Notes: generated from the letters alone by a model not told the origin. A stretch of DNA of 64,000 nucleotides from Maribacter caenipelagi (GCF_004364175.1 NZ_SNZW01000018.1:62001-126000), one strand, 5' to 3'. Numbered from the stretch's first letter, positions 55,040 through 63,500 are shown. A program made the numbers and translations.

Positions 55040-55546
55040 ATGAAAATGACCACAAGTTTACGCATGAGAATTATACACAGATATTTAGGCTTCTTTTTAG
55101 CGGGTATCATGGCGATGTACTCCATCAGCGGAATCATTATGATTTTTAGAAACACCGATTTTCTAAAGCACCAAGAAGTATCAGAACGGCAATTAGAACC
55201 TAATTTGACCGGAGGCGAACTGAGCCCAAAATTACGTATGGCCGTCAAAGTAGATAAAAAAGAAGGCGATGTACTTTACTTTAAGGATGGAAATTACAAT
55301 ACCAAAACGGGTATGGCTACCATAACAAAAATGGAACTTCCCTTTATCCTTGACAAAATGGAACACCTACATAAGGCAACTACCAATAGCCCTGTTTACT
55401 GGTTGAATATAATGTTCGGACTCTCATTACTCTTTTTCGTAATATCCTCTTTTTGGATGTTCATGCCAAAAACTACTGTTTTCAAAAAAGGACTCTATTT
55501 CTCACTTGGCGGCATATTACTGACCATTATTTTGCTTTTCGTATAA
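55040..55546 (+). CDS. PepSY-associated-like membrane protein
   Basis: 168 aa with helices at about 10-35 (RIIHRYLGFFLAGIMAMYSISGIIMIF), 120-140 (IMFGLSLLFFVISSFWMF) and 150-167. The first helix region RYLGFFL resembles the PepSY-associated TM family, which often goes with iron or thiol handling. It stands alone between the GH3 terminator and another hairpin. Role unknown. Confidence 0.7.
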   Translation: MKMTTSLRMRIIHRYLGFFLAGIMAMYSISGIIMIFRNTDFLKHQEVSERQLEPNLTGGELSPKLRMAVKVDKKEGDVLYFKDGNYNTKTGMATITKMELPFILDKMEHLHKATTNSPVYWLNIMFGLSLLFFVISSFWMFMPKTTVFKKGLYFSLGGILLTIILLFV

Positions 55547-55569
55547 TTATTTAAGATAAATTGATATCA

Positions 55570-55606
55570 AAACCGCTTTAAAGACATTTCTTTAAAGCGG
55601 TTTTTT
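55570..55606 (+). terminator. Terminator
   Basis: AACCGCTTTAAAG pairs with CTTTAAAGCGGTT around ACATTT, followed by TTTT. Ends the 55040 gene. Confidence 0.9.
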
Positions 55607-55636
55607 GGTTTGTGATAAACACTGCTACCATCAAGA

Positions 55637-55801
55637 ACCCACCCCTAGCCCCTCCCAAGAGGGGAATGGATTGTGCCATTTATTGAGCATTTTTGATAAA
55701 ACAAATACAGTGACTCTAATAAAATCCAATCTTCAAAGCAACCAAAAAAACGCAAAAAAAAAGAAAACCTCCCCTCTCGGGAGGGGATTGATGGGTGGGT
55801 G
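55637..55801. repeat. IR element 1
   Basis: Left arm ACCCACCCCTAGCCCCTCCC (55637) with a short inner palindrome, interior with CCAATCTTCAAAGCAACC, right arm CCTCCCCTCTCGGGAGGG (55768) ending GGTGGGTG. Followed by CTACGGTGATGA. Confidence 0.85.
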
Positions 55802-55845
55802 CTACGGTGATGATGATTTTAATAAATACGCTAACTCAAATGGAT

Positions 55846-56010
55846 CCACCCCTAGCCCCTCCAAGGAGGGGAACAGTTTCTGACTTGAAACAAACTTTTT
55901 AGATAAAAGCAGACGTGGTGACTCTTAGAAATCCAATCTCCCAAAGCAACCAAAAAAAACGCAAAAAAAAAGAAAACCTCCCCTCTCGGGAGGGGATTGA
56001 GGGGTGGGTG
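55846..56010. repeat. IR element 2
   Basis: Same arms as element 1, 44 bp downstream of it; interior ATCCAATCTCCCAAAGCAAC. Confidence 0.85.
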
Positions 56011-56064
56011 AATACTAAACGCCGTTCTCACATATTTTAAAAATACTTCTCAAAATCAAATAGC

Positions 56065-56595
56065 TCACTTAAAAGATGCAGCAATACTTACCAAAACTTC
56101 GTTCGCTAGTGTTAGACTGTCTCCGCCAATACCAAAATCTTGTCTATTAATTTCAAAATCCGCTGATATAAGTATTCTATTTAAGTCACGTTCCATAGTT
56201 AATGGAATATGTATTTCCCGTTCTACATTTTTTATAACCAACTTAAACACCGTATCTATAGACTTTCCTTTTTGGGCTTCACAGTAAAGCAATTCCATCC
56301 AGATTTCTGGATAAAGTTCTATATCGAAATAATCATCATTTTTAAGGTGTTCATCCCTAAGGGAAATACCTGTATGTATAGAAGCTACTTTTAACTTTCC
56401 GTTCAGTTTTTTGATTTTACAATTCGATTGTTGTAATTCCATTTCTGCCTTTACATCATCAAAATATCCGTTTACCCAAAATCCTGCATTCTTAACCTTA
56501 AAATTTACGGTGGCTTCTTCTAGCACCAATTTTTGTGCAATAGCGGAACAACTACATAGAAAAATAAATATCAATGTAAAATAGCTGCTTTTCAT
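56065..56595 (-). CDS. YceI-like periplasmic protein
   Basis: 176 aa, signal peptide (1-20, SAIAQ). The lipocalin-like YceI fold is suggested by VNFKVKNAGFWVNGYFDDVKAEM, SIHTGISLRDEHLKNDDYFDIELYPE and DFEINRQDFGIG. YceI proteins bind polyisoprenoid-like lipids; the substrate here is unknown. Its start overlaps the dihaem gene stop by 4 bp (ATGA), so the two are coupled. Confidence 0.85.
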   Translation of the reverse strand: MKSSYFTLIFIFLCSCSAIAQKLVLEEATVNFKVKNAGFWVNGYFDDVKAEMELQQSNCKIKKLNGKLKVASIHTGISLRDEHLKNDDYFDIELYPEIWMELLYCEAQKGKSIDTVFKLVIKNVEREIHIPLTMERDLNRILISADFEINRQDFGIGGDSLTLANEVLVSIAASFK

Positions 56596-58121
56596 AGACT
56601 ATTGACGTAGGCAATTAATGCTTGTTTATTTTCGGTAGAAAGTTCTAACCCAAATGGATGACCTTCAACTTTTTGACTTGTATTATAGGTTGCGTTATAC
56701 CCTGTGCGCTCAAAATTATCCTGTAAACGCTCTTTGCTCAACAGTTCTTCTAAACTGCTAATACTACCATCATGTAGCAAGGCCTGCCTATTCCAAACAC
56801 CAATTAAAGATGGCACCTTGTAAAACCCTGTTCCCCTCCTAGTACTCATTGCCAATTGCGGATCGGTACCTACAGATATATCAAAAATATCAAGCTTGCT
56901 TTTATATGATTTAGGAAACGTAAAACCATCTACCGGCAACAACATATTATTGGAAAAATATGGCGGAGCGTGGCAAGTAACACAACCTTCTTTAGCAAAA
57001 ATACGCTGCCCTTTATTCACTAGTTCTTCGGGTTGTGAAATAGGGTTTTTGGGTGCGTTCAAACTATAAATATATTTGGCAAGGGCATATAACTGTGCGT
57101 CGGAATATCGTCTACCCGCCCGCATCGGATTTTCTTGCTCATTGGGCCAAGGGCGCAGCATGTTATAATCATTGTACTTGCTCATAAAATCCGTTTCTTC
57201 GTTAAATGTGGCATACAACATTAAATCTTCGATTGATCTATGGCGCATGAGTCCCGTATGATCTAAGTACTTCCTATCCTTTAAGTTATATAGATCTGGT
57301 ATACTTGCCGGTGTTCCAATATTTGTACCATGTCTATGCACTACACCGCTAGGGGCTCTATCAATATTCTCTATAAAATCTTCGGGTGACATGTCCAATA
57401 ATCGTTGCTGTGCTACAGATTTGATCCACGGTGCCCCAAACAGAAACATTTTATCTCCAAAGAGTCCCTGCATAATTTGTTCTTGCGGAACATTCTGGCT
57501 TCTGGCATTACCTAATAAACCTCTTAAATCTTCCGCATAATCGGGATCGAAAGGAAAATTGCCTTGTGCGCCTTTAATTATAGAACTATCGGGCATTATT
57601 TTAGTATGGCACATAACGCAAGAACGCCCTGTTATAAGTAACACCCCTTTTTCCGGAACTACCAATTTATAAAATGGAATAATACCGTCTTTACCAACCG
57701 GTAACTTTTCTTTATCGTGCAATAAAGTCAACCTTGTTAGAAAAGTGGAGTCTAAAGGGCGTAGCGATAAGCTATAATCAAAAACCAGTTCACCCGCTTT
57801 TACCCAATCTTCATTAGAGGTCAATTCATCTTCCTTGAATACCACTTCTGGCTCTAATTGTGATAAGCTCTCATAATATCCCTCAGGCTCTCTTCCTGGT
57901 AGATATACAGGATATGATTTATATATTTCTTGGGTTGCCAGTTTTTCATACTGATCTTCTGGCACGTAATTTATACTGATTGTACTATCTGCCAACGGCA
58001 CATACACTCCTTCAAGATATTTTTTAATGTACGGTTTTGGAATATCAATAGTAACGACCATAAAACCAAACAAGGTTGTTAGTGCTATACAAGTCAGTAG
58101 CACTTGGTATAATGTTCTCAT
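56592..58121 (-). CDS. Dihaem cytochrome c peroxidase/MauG-like protein
   Basis: 509 aa, exported (N-terminal helix about 5-24). Two haem c sites: CVMCH (C168, C171, H172) and CVTCH (C380, C383, H384). The order and the RKGTGFYKVPSLIGVWNRQALLHDGSIS-type region (RRGTGFYKVPSLIGVWN) are typical of CCP/MauG proteins. It probably reduces peroxide or oxidises a partner; the coupled YceI gene suggests a lipid-related role. Expressed upstream of yceI in one transcript. Confidence 0.87.
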   Translation of the reverse strand: MRTLYQVLLTCIALTTLFGFMVVTIDIPKPYIKKYLEGVYVPLADSTISINYVPEDQYEKLATQEIYKSYPVYLPGREPEGYYESLSQLEPEVVFKEDELTSNEDWVKAGELVFDYSLSLRPLDSTFLTRLTLLHDKEKLPVGKDGIIPFYKLVVPEKGVLLITGRSCVMCHTKIMPDSSIIKGAQGNFPFDPDYAEDLRGLLGNARSQNVPQEQIMQGLFGDKMFLFGAPWIKSVAQQRLLDMSPEDFIENIDRAPSGVVHRHGTNIGTPASIPDLYNLKDRKYLDHTGLMRHRSIEDLMLYATFNEETDFMSKYNDYNMLRPWPNEQENPMRAGRRYSDAQLYALAKYIYSLNAPKNPISQPEELVNKGQRIFAKEGCVTCHAPPYFSNNMLLPVDGFTFPKSYKSKLDIFDISVGTDPQLAMSTRRGTGFYKVPSLIGVWNRQALLHDGSISSLEELLSKERLQDNFERTGYNATYNTSQKVEGHPFGLELSTENKQALIAYVNSL

Positions 58122-58269
58122 AATGTGATGGTTAAATTATTAATTTACAATTCATATTAAAATATTTGCATCAAAATTTTATGTATCGTTCAGAAAACAT
58201 TGCAGATGGTAGAAAAAACCGATTTTTTGGTAAAGCGATTAATTTAAGAATATGTATAAAGGATGAATG

Positions 58270-58435
58270 ACCCACCCCTAGCCCCTCCCAAGAGGGTAAC
58301 AGTTAGTGACTTTTATTATACCGTTTAGACAAAATAGATGTAGTAACTCTTAAAATCTATTCTCCCAAAGCAACCTACAAACCCGCAACCAAAGACGAAA
58401 ACCTCCCCTCTCGGGAGGGGATTGAGGGGTGGGTG
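58270..58435. repeat. IR element 3
   Basis: Arms as element 1; interior includes TTTAGACAAAATAGATGTAG and CTCCCAAAGCAACC. Followed by linker GTAATGAAGTTTTCATTAAA (from 58441). Confidence 0.85.
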
Positions 58436-58477
58436 ATTGCGTAATGAAGTTTTCATTAAACATACTGACCCAAAAGG

Positions 58478-58642
58478 CCCCACCCCTAGCCCCTCCAAGG
58501 AGGGGAACAGTTTCTGACTTGAAACAAACTTTTTAGATAAACAGACGAAATAACTCTAATAAAAACCAATCTCCATAACCACCAAAAAACCCACAAACCA
58601 AACGAAAACCTCCCCTCTCGGGAGGGGATTGAGGGGTGGGTG
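58478..58642. repeat. IR element 4
   Basis: Left arm CCCCACCCCTAGCCCC, right arm ending GGGTGGGTG; followed by the same 42-bp linker as element 3. Confidence 0.85.
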
Positions 58643-58684
58643 ATCGCGTAATGAAGTTTTCATTAAACATACTGACCCAAAAGG

Positions 58685-58716
58685 ACCCACCCCTAGCCCC
58701 TCCGAGGAGGGGAGCA
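58685..58716. repeat. IR element 5, left arm only
   Basis: ACCCACCCCTAGCCCCTCC with a slightly changed inner palindrome (GAGGAGGGG). No right arm before the amidohydrolase. Confidence 0.8.
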
Positions 58717-58896
58717 GATAGTGACTTTTATCAAACTCCTTTTAATGCTCGACTATAAAACTTTTTTAGTCAAACTTCTGTATCTTGCTGTAATCAATAA
58801 AGTCCACTCCCCTAACACTTTATAGTATTATTTTCATCAAAGAACTACGGTTATTGTATTCTTTGAAAAAGACTATATAAATCCAAACATTACCAC

Positions 58897-60171
58897 ATGA
58901 AACAATTTTTATCACTCCTTCTCCTTTTAACAGCGACATTATCCACAATTGCACAATCTAAACTGATCAAAGCAGACTCTTACTTAGATGTCAGAACCGG
59001 AAAATTAATTTCTCCCGCTAATCTACTTATCGAAAACGGAACCATAAAATCTATTAATCCGAAGACATTACCTGAAGGCGTAGAAACTGTAGACCTATCG
59101 GGTAAGATACTATTACCGGGACTTATGGATATGCATGTGCATTTAGATGGCGATTTTAGAGGCAGCTGGGACTATATCTATAAAGAAAGTGCTAGCCAAG
59201 GTACTGTTAGGGCAGTGGTCAATGCCGAAAAAACATTAATGGCAGGCTTTACTACCATAAGAAGTATAGGGCAGTTACATATTACGCCCGAGCTTATTGA
59301 TGTTGCGGTTTCCGAAGCTTCTAATAAAGGGATGATCGCAGCACCCAGAATCATTCCATCGGGACATATGATTTCTATAAATGGCGGCCACGGAGATATT
59401 TCTTTAGGACTAGCTGAAGGATTAGTTACTGTAGGTCCAAATGACGGAATAATTAATGGTAAATATGATGCGATTGAAGCAGTACGCTATCAAATTAAGC
59501 ACGGTGCCAAATTCATTAAAATGCATGCTACCGCAGGTGTGCTCTCTATGGAAGATGCGATAGGAGCACAACAATTAAGTAATGAAGAAATGAAGACCAT
59601 TGTTGACGAAGCGTCTAGGCACCATATAAAAGTTGCTGCCCACGCACATGGTACCAAAGGCATTAAAGAAGCTATAAAAGCTGGTGTATATTCAATTGAG
59701 CACGGATCTATTATAGATGATGAGGGTATTCAACTAATGAAAGAAAACAATGTTTACTTGGTTCCAACAAGAGGGCTCGCTACCATTATTGAACCTATGA
59801 TCGACAAAATGGATCCCGTTATGGCCGGCAAAGCAAAGTATGTTATGCCCATTGCCAAACAGAACCTTACTAAAGCCATTAAGGCAGATGTTAAAATTGC
59901 CTTTGGCACAGATACACCTATAATCCCTCATGGTAAAAACGCCATTGAATTCGCAGCTTTGATCGAATGTGGTATGAGCACTAAAGAAGCTATAAAAACT
60001 GCCACTACCAACAGCGCAGAAATGCTAGGCCTTACCGATCGTGGTGAAGTAAAAGAAGGTTTACTTGCCGATTTAATTGCTGTAGACACAAACCCCATAG
60101 ATGACATAACCACTTTAGAACATGTAAAATTTGTTATGAAAGATGGTGTTGTATATAAGAATAAAAAATAA
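58897..60171 (+). CDS. Exported amidohydrolase
   Basis: 424 aa, signal peptide (1-20, STIAQ). Metal ligands H80 and H82 in MDMHVHLDG, the carbamylated Lys in KFIKMHATAG, His residues in AAHAHGTKG and IEHGSI and Asp in FGTDTPIIPHG give a full binuclear site. It belongs to the imidazolonepropionase/Xaa-Pro dipeptidase-like branch, so it may cut a peptide or imide. Substrate not knowable. Alone, flanked by repeats. Confidence 0.87.
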   Translation: MKQFLSLLLLLTATLSTIAQSKLIKADSYLDVRTGKLISPANLLIENGTIKSINPKTLPEGVETVDLSGKILLPGLMDMHVHLDGDFRGSWDYIYKESASQGTVRAVVNAEKTLMAGFTTIRSIGQLHITPELIDVAVSEASNKGMIAAPRIIPSGHMISINGGHGDISLGLAEGLVTVGPNDGIINGKYDAIEAVRYQIKHGAKFIKMHATAGVLSMEDAIGAQQLSNEEMKTIVDEASRHHIKVAAHAHGTKGIKEAIKAGVYSIEHGSIIDDEGIQLMKENNVYLVPTRGLATIIEPMIDKMDPVMAGKAKYVMPIAKQNLTKAIKADVKIAFGTDTPIIPHGKNAIEFAALIECGMSTKEAIKTATTNSAEMLGLTDRGEVKEGLLADLIAVDTNPIDDITTLEHVKFVMKDGVVYKNKK

Positions 60172-60218
60172 AAGCCACTTGTTGGTAGTATAGTCAATAA
60201 ATCAAAAAAACGAATATC

Positions 60219-61979
60219 ATGAAATCATCGCATAATAAATCAATCAGAAAACTTCTTTTAGGCTTTTTAGCATTATTATTTACGAGCTCCATGGCATTTG
60301 GCCAAACGAAAGCCGAACAGATAGATGAACTTCTAAATCAATATAAATCTTATGGAGAATTCAATGGCTCTGCTCTAATTGCCGCAGATGGTGAGGTAAT
60401 TATTAAAAAAGGTTACGGAATGGCAAATATGGAATGGGATATTCCCAACAGCCCCAGTACCAAACATAGACTAGGTTCAATAACCAAGCAATTTACCGCC
60501 ATGCTTATTCTACAATTGGCTGCCGAAGGTAAACTAGACCTACAGGCACCTATAACCACCTACTTACCCAATTATCCAAAAGAAAACGGAGACAAAATTA
60601 CCACCCACCATTTATTGACTCATACCTCTGGAGTACCGAACTATACTGCCTTCCCTAAGTTTTTTGAAGAAGAAAGTCGTGACCCTTACACTCCGGAAGA
60701 GTTTACAAAAATTTTTCAAGATATGGCATTGGAGTTTACTCCTGGCGAGAAATTCAACTATAGCAATTCCGGTTATTTTCTTTTGGGTGTGCTTATTGAA
60801 AAACTATCCGGTAAAACGTATGAAGAAATGCTAGACGAGAAGATATTTTTTCCATTAGGTATGAAGGAATCCGGATTCGATCATCATTCAGACATCCTAA
60901 AAAATAGAGCAACAGGTTACGAGAATAATGGAAACGGATTTATCAATTCCCCTTTCCTAGATATGTCTATTCCGTATGCTGCAGGCTCGCTATACGCTAC
61001 CGTAGAAGATTTATACCTGTGGGACCAAGCATTGTATACCAACAAATTACTACCCCAAAAATATATGGATATGTATTTTAAACCACACATACCCGCTTTC
61101 GGCAGTTTTCATTATACCTATGGATGGATGGTTGGTAATGAACCCCTCGGCAACACAACCGATAGTATCGCAACAATTACGCATGGTGGCGGTATTAACG
61201 GATTCAATACACAAATTTCAAGACAGCTTTCAGACAAGTCATTGATTGTGCTTTTAAATAATACAGGTGGTGCCCCATTAGGTAAAATCACACAATCGAT
61301 TCTTGGTATTATAAACGATAAAACTTACGACCTCCCTAAAACTCCTTTAGCATCTAAACTTTTAGAGGTCATAGAAACTAAAGGTATAGATGCAGGGGTT
61401 GCGTATTTTGAAAAGAATAAGGACAACAAAGATTTTGATGTCAATGAAAATGAAATGAACCAAACGGGATATCAACTATTAGGGTCTAACAAAACAAAAG
61501 AAGCAATTCAAGTTTTTAAACTGAACGTAGACGCGTATCCAAAATCTGCCAATGTTTATGATAGTTATGCCGAAGCATTAATGAAATCTGGCGATAATAA
61601 AGGTGCTATTGAAAACTACAAAAAGTCTGTAGAGATGAATCCTGCAAACGTAAACGGAGTAGACATGCTAAAAAAACTTGGTGTAGACACCAGCAGTCTC
61701 ACCAAAGAGTTCGAAGTAACAGAAGGACTATTAGAAAGCTACCAGGGTGTTTATGAATTAATGCCCACTTTTAAAATTACAATTACCAAAGAAGGCAAGC
61801 AATTAAAAGCACAGGCAACGGGGCAACCCATGTTCGATATTTTTGCAAAATCGAACGATACTTTTTACTTAAAAGAAGTTGCTGCTCAAATTCAGTTTAT
61901 AAAAGATGAAAACGGAGCAATTGAAAGTTTAACTCTATTTCAAAACGGGCAAGAAATGAATGGTAAAAAGGTTGAGTAG
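60219..61979 (+). CDS. Beta-lactamase-family serine hydrolase with TPR-like tail
   Basis: 586 aa, signal peptide (1-29, AFGQ). Class C-like serine hydrolase domain: S87-I-T-K90, YSNSG, and HGGGINGF, then a TPR-like region (SANVYDSYAEALMKSGDNKGAIENYKKSVEMNP) and a C-terminal beta domain. It probably hydrolyses a peptide or ester in the periplasm; beta-lactam resistance is not implied. 47 bp after the amidohydrolase and perhaps in one transcript with it. Confidence 0.87.
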   Translation: MKSSHNKSIRKLLLGFLALLFTSSMAFGQTKAEQIDELLNQYKSYGEFNGSALIAADGEVIIKKGYGMANMEWDIPNSPSTKHRLGSITKQFTAMLILQLAAEGKLDLQAPITTYLPNYPKENGDKITTHHLLTHTSGVPNYTAFPKFFEEESRDPYTPEEFTKIFQDMALEFTPGEKFNYSNSGYFLLGVLIEKLSGKTYEEMLDEKIFFPLGMKESGFDHHSDILKNRATGYENNGNGFINSPFLDMSIPYAAGSLYATVEDLYLWDQALYTNKLLPQKYMDMYFKPHIPAFGSFHYTYGWMVGNEPLGNTTDSIATITHGGGINGFNTQISRQLSDKSLIVLLNNTGGAPLGKITQSILGIINDKTYDLPKTPLASKLLEVIETKGIDAGVAYFEKNKDNKDFDVNENEMNQTGYQLLGSNKTKEAIQVFKLNVDAYPKSANVYDSYAEALMKSGDNKGAIENYKKSVEMNPANVNGVDMLKKLGVDTSSLTKEFEVTEGLLESYQGVYELMPTFKITITKEGKQLKAQATGQPMFDIFAKSNDTFYLKEVAAQIQFIKDENGAIESLTLFQNGQEMNGKKVE

Positions 61980-62000
61980 TGTTAGGTTATTTAGTCTTAT

Positions 62001-62157
62001 CACCCAACCCTAGCCCCTCCCAAGAGGGGAACAGCTAGCGTCTTTAATTAAAATATATTCTAACAATAATTTTATGAAAACAGAAGTTTCAACTAACTCT
62101 AGCTTCGCAATCAATAACGTACTTCTCCCCTCTTGGGAGGGGATTGAGGGGTGGGTA
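62001..62157. repeat. IR element 6
   Basis: Left arm CACCCAACCCTAGCCCCTCC (variant), right arm CTCCCCTCTTGGGAGGGG to GGTGGGTAC. Its right end is 5 bp before the DUF559 start. Confidence 0.85.
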
Positions 62158-62162
62158 CTACG

Positions 62163-62534
62163 ATGAGAAAGATTATTCCGTATAACCCAAATTTAGTTGA
62201 ACTCGCTAGAACATTAAGAAACAACATGACCCTTGGTGAAATTGTGCTATGGAGAGAAATCAAAGGTAAAAAGCTAGGTCAAAAATTTAGTAGACAAATT
62301 CCTATCGATCAATATATAGTTGATTTTTATTGCAAAGATCTTCAGCTCGCCATAGAAGTAGATGGCAGTATTCACTTTAAAGAAGGACATGAAGAAAAAG
62401 ATAAAAAAAGGCAAGCACGCTTAGAATTTTTAGGTGTGTATGTGCTCAGGTTTTCAGATACCGATGTAAAGAATAATTTAAGCTTTGTTTTAGAAGAGAT
62501 TAAAGTAATAATTGAGAGATTAGAACTAACATGA
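62163..62534 (+). CDS. DUF559 (Vsr-like) nuclease-fold protein
   Basis: 123 aa from ATG 62163; a GTG 12 bp upstream lies in the repeat arm and is not preferred. The domain resembles very-short-patch-repair endonuclease: LRNNMTLGEIVLW, PIDQYIVDFYC, LAIEVDGSIHF, with D54, E65 and D67 as likely metal ligands, and VYVLRFSDTDV near the end. Such proteins are frequent in Bacteroidota as small orphan genes. Function unproven. Its exact fit between two IR elements is noted separately. Confidence 0.85.
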   Translation: MRKIIPYNPNLVELARTLRNNMTLGEIVLWREIKGKKLGQKFSRQIPIDQYIVDFYCKDLQLAIEVDGSIHFKEGHEEKDKKRQARLEFLGVYVLRFSDTDVKNNLSFVLEEIKVIIERLELT

Positions 62535-62685
62535 ACCCACCCCTTGCCCCTCCCAAGAGGGGAATAGATCGTTACTTTTATTGGGTATTTTAGACAAAAT
62601 AGATGTGGTGGCCCTTAACACCTATTCCCCCAAAGCAACCAAAAACGAAAACCTCCCCTCTCGGGAGGGGATTGAGGGGTGGGTG
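62535..62685. repeat. IR element 7
   Basis: Left arm ACCCACCCCTTGCCCCTCCC begins on the base after the DUF559 stop codon; right arm CCTCCCCTCTCGGGAGGGG. Followed by the 42-bp linker. Confidence 0.85.
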
Positions 62686-62727
62686 ATCGGGTGATGAAGG
62701 TTTCATTGAACATACTAACCCAAAAGA

Positions 62728-62759
62728 ACCCACCCCTAGCCCTCCCAAGAGGGGAACAG
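62728..62759. repeat. IR element 8, left arm only
   Basis: ACCCACCCCTAGCCCTCCC, one C shorter, after the 42-bp linker; no right arm follows before the next gene. Confidence 0.8.
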
Positions 62760-62841
62760 CTAGTCACTACAATTGAATAATTGCATACCAATACCCATTA
62801 CCTCACCCAACACTGGTATCTTGCATGTATAAATTACAATT

Positions 62842-63066
62842 ATGAAAATCAATTTATTGTCTTGTGATGCCCCAAGACCAGACAGAAGAGCTATTGCCAA
62901 TTGTATTGTAGAGATATCGCCTAGCTGTAGTGCATCGCTAGCAAATGAACTTACCGATATACTTTTAGAAGGTGATGCCGTTGACATAGAATTGGATGAT
63001 AAAAATACCGGTTCCGCATTACGGGCCTTACGAAAGCTTAGTATTGACTATGAAATTATAGAATAA
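62842..63066 (+). CDS. Small protein of unknown function
   Basis: 74 aa. Starts MKINLLSCDAPRPDRR and ends ALRALRKLSIDYEIIE; CIVEISPSCSASLANEL is the middle. An alpha/beta pattern is likely, with acidic DIELDDKN. No family recognised. It lies between element 8 and element 9, and could be real or an insertion-bred frame; I lean to real because its codon use is like its neighbours. Confidence 0.5.
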   Translation: MKINLLSCDAPRPDRRAIANCIVEISPSCSASLANELTDILLEGDAVDIELDDKNTGSALRALRKLSIDYEIIE

Positions 63067-63069
63067 AAT

Positions 63070-63287
63070 ACCCACCCCTAGCCCCTCCCAAGAGGGGAAC
63101 AGCTTTTAGTTATCATTCATCTTTTTAGATTAAGAACATATATCAACACCAAATTGCGCAATGGCACCCTTTAGGGTCTGGGCGAGCGCTGGCATTATAA
63201 AAACCAATCTCCCCAACCACCAAAAAACCCACAACCAAAAACGCAATTCTCCCCTCTTGGGAGGGGATTAAGGGGTGGGTGCTACGG
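63070..63287. repeat. IR element 9, longer copy
   Basis: Left arm ACCCACCCCTAGCCCCTCCC (63070), right arm CTCCCCTCTTGGGAGGGG (63249), then GCTACGGTG. About 50 bp longer inside than the others, with a GC-richer insert (GGGTCTGGGCGAGCGCTGGC). Confidence 0.8.
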
Positions 63288-63355
63288 TGTACTAACTTCA
63301 ACTACAAATGCAGCTCGTTATATTTTCTTTACAACCTTTTATTTTTCTGACAGTT

Positions 63356-63401
63356 TTACGGAAAACCGTAAGAAAATGTACCATAAACTTCTTTATATTG
63401 C
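63356..63401 (+). promoter_or_regulatory. Second TTACGGAAAACCGTAA site with -7-like element
   Basis: TTACGGAAAACCGTAA at 63356-63371, identical to 16120-16135. TATATTGC (63394-63401) is a weak -7 match placed 22 bp after the site, one base from the first copy's spacing. The next gene starts at 63501. Confidence 0.6.
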
Positions 63402-63425
63402 AGTACCAAGTCAAGTATATTCCCC

Positions 63426-63479
63426 CAACCACTTTAACGGAAATTATATGTAATAGCTATTACATATACCGAATGTTGG
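63426..63479. repeat. Large palindrome before the right-edge gene
   Basis: A perfect 24-bp palindrome at 63445-63468 (half TATATGTAATAG) sits inside outer arms CCAAC...CGG and CCG...GTTGG. It could be a hairpin, a regulator site or an attC-like recombination site. Confidence 0.5.
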
Positions 63480-63500
63480 CAGTAGTTAAAAAAACATTAA

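Larger units (their letters stand above)
58122..58896. other. Repeat-filled gap
   Basis: 775 bp without genes. It holds IR elements 3 and 4 and the lone left arm 5, each separated by a 42-bp linker (58436-58477 and 58643-58684) that is nearly identical in both copies, then 150 bp before the amidohydrolase with no clear promoter match. Confidence 0.8.
62001..62685. mobile_element. Putative composite unit: IR element 6 - DUF559 - IR element 7
   Basis: The DUF559 gene fills the space between two IR elements exactly: start 5 bp after one right arm, stop abutting the next left arm. In other tandem copies this slot is a 42-bp linker. This suggests that the element and gene may move or amplify together; no target-site duplication was verified. 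Confidence 0.4.

Noticed and set aside
60219-61979. Antibiotic resistance beta-lactamase
   Set aside because: The serine-hydrolase fold with TPR-like tail is widespread in Bacteroidota and not tied to beta-lactams.
62151-62162. GTG start of DUF559 within the repeat arm
   Set aside because: The ATG at 62163 fits the family length; the GTG is part of the conserved arm.
55637-63287. CRISPR array
   Set aside because: Repeats are about 165 bp, imperfect, with genes between them and no short unique spacers of equal length.
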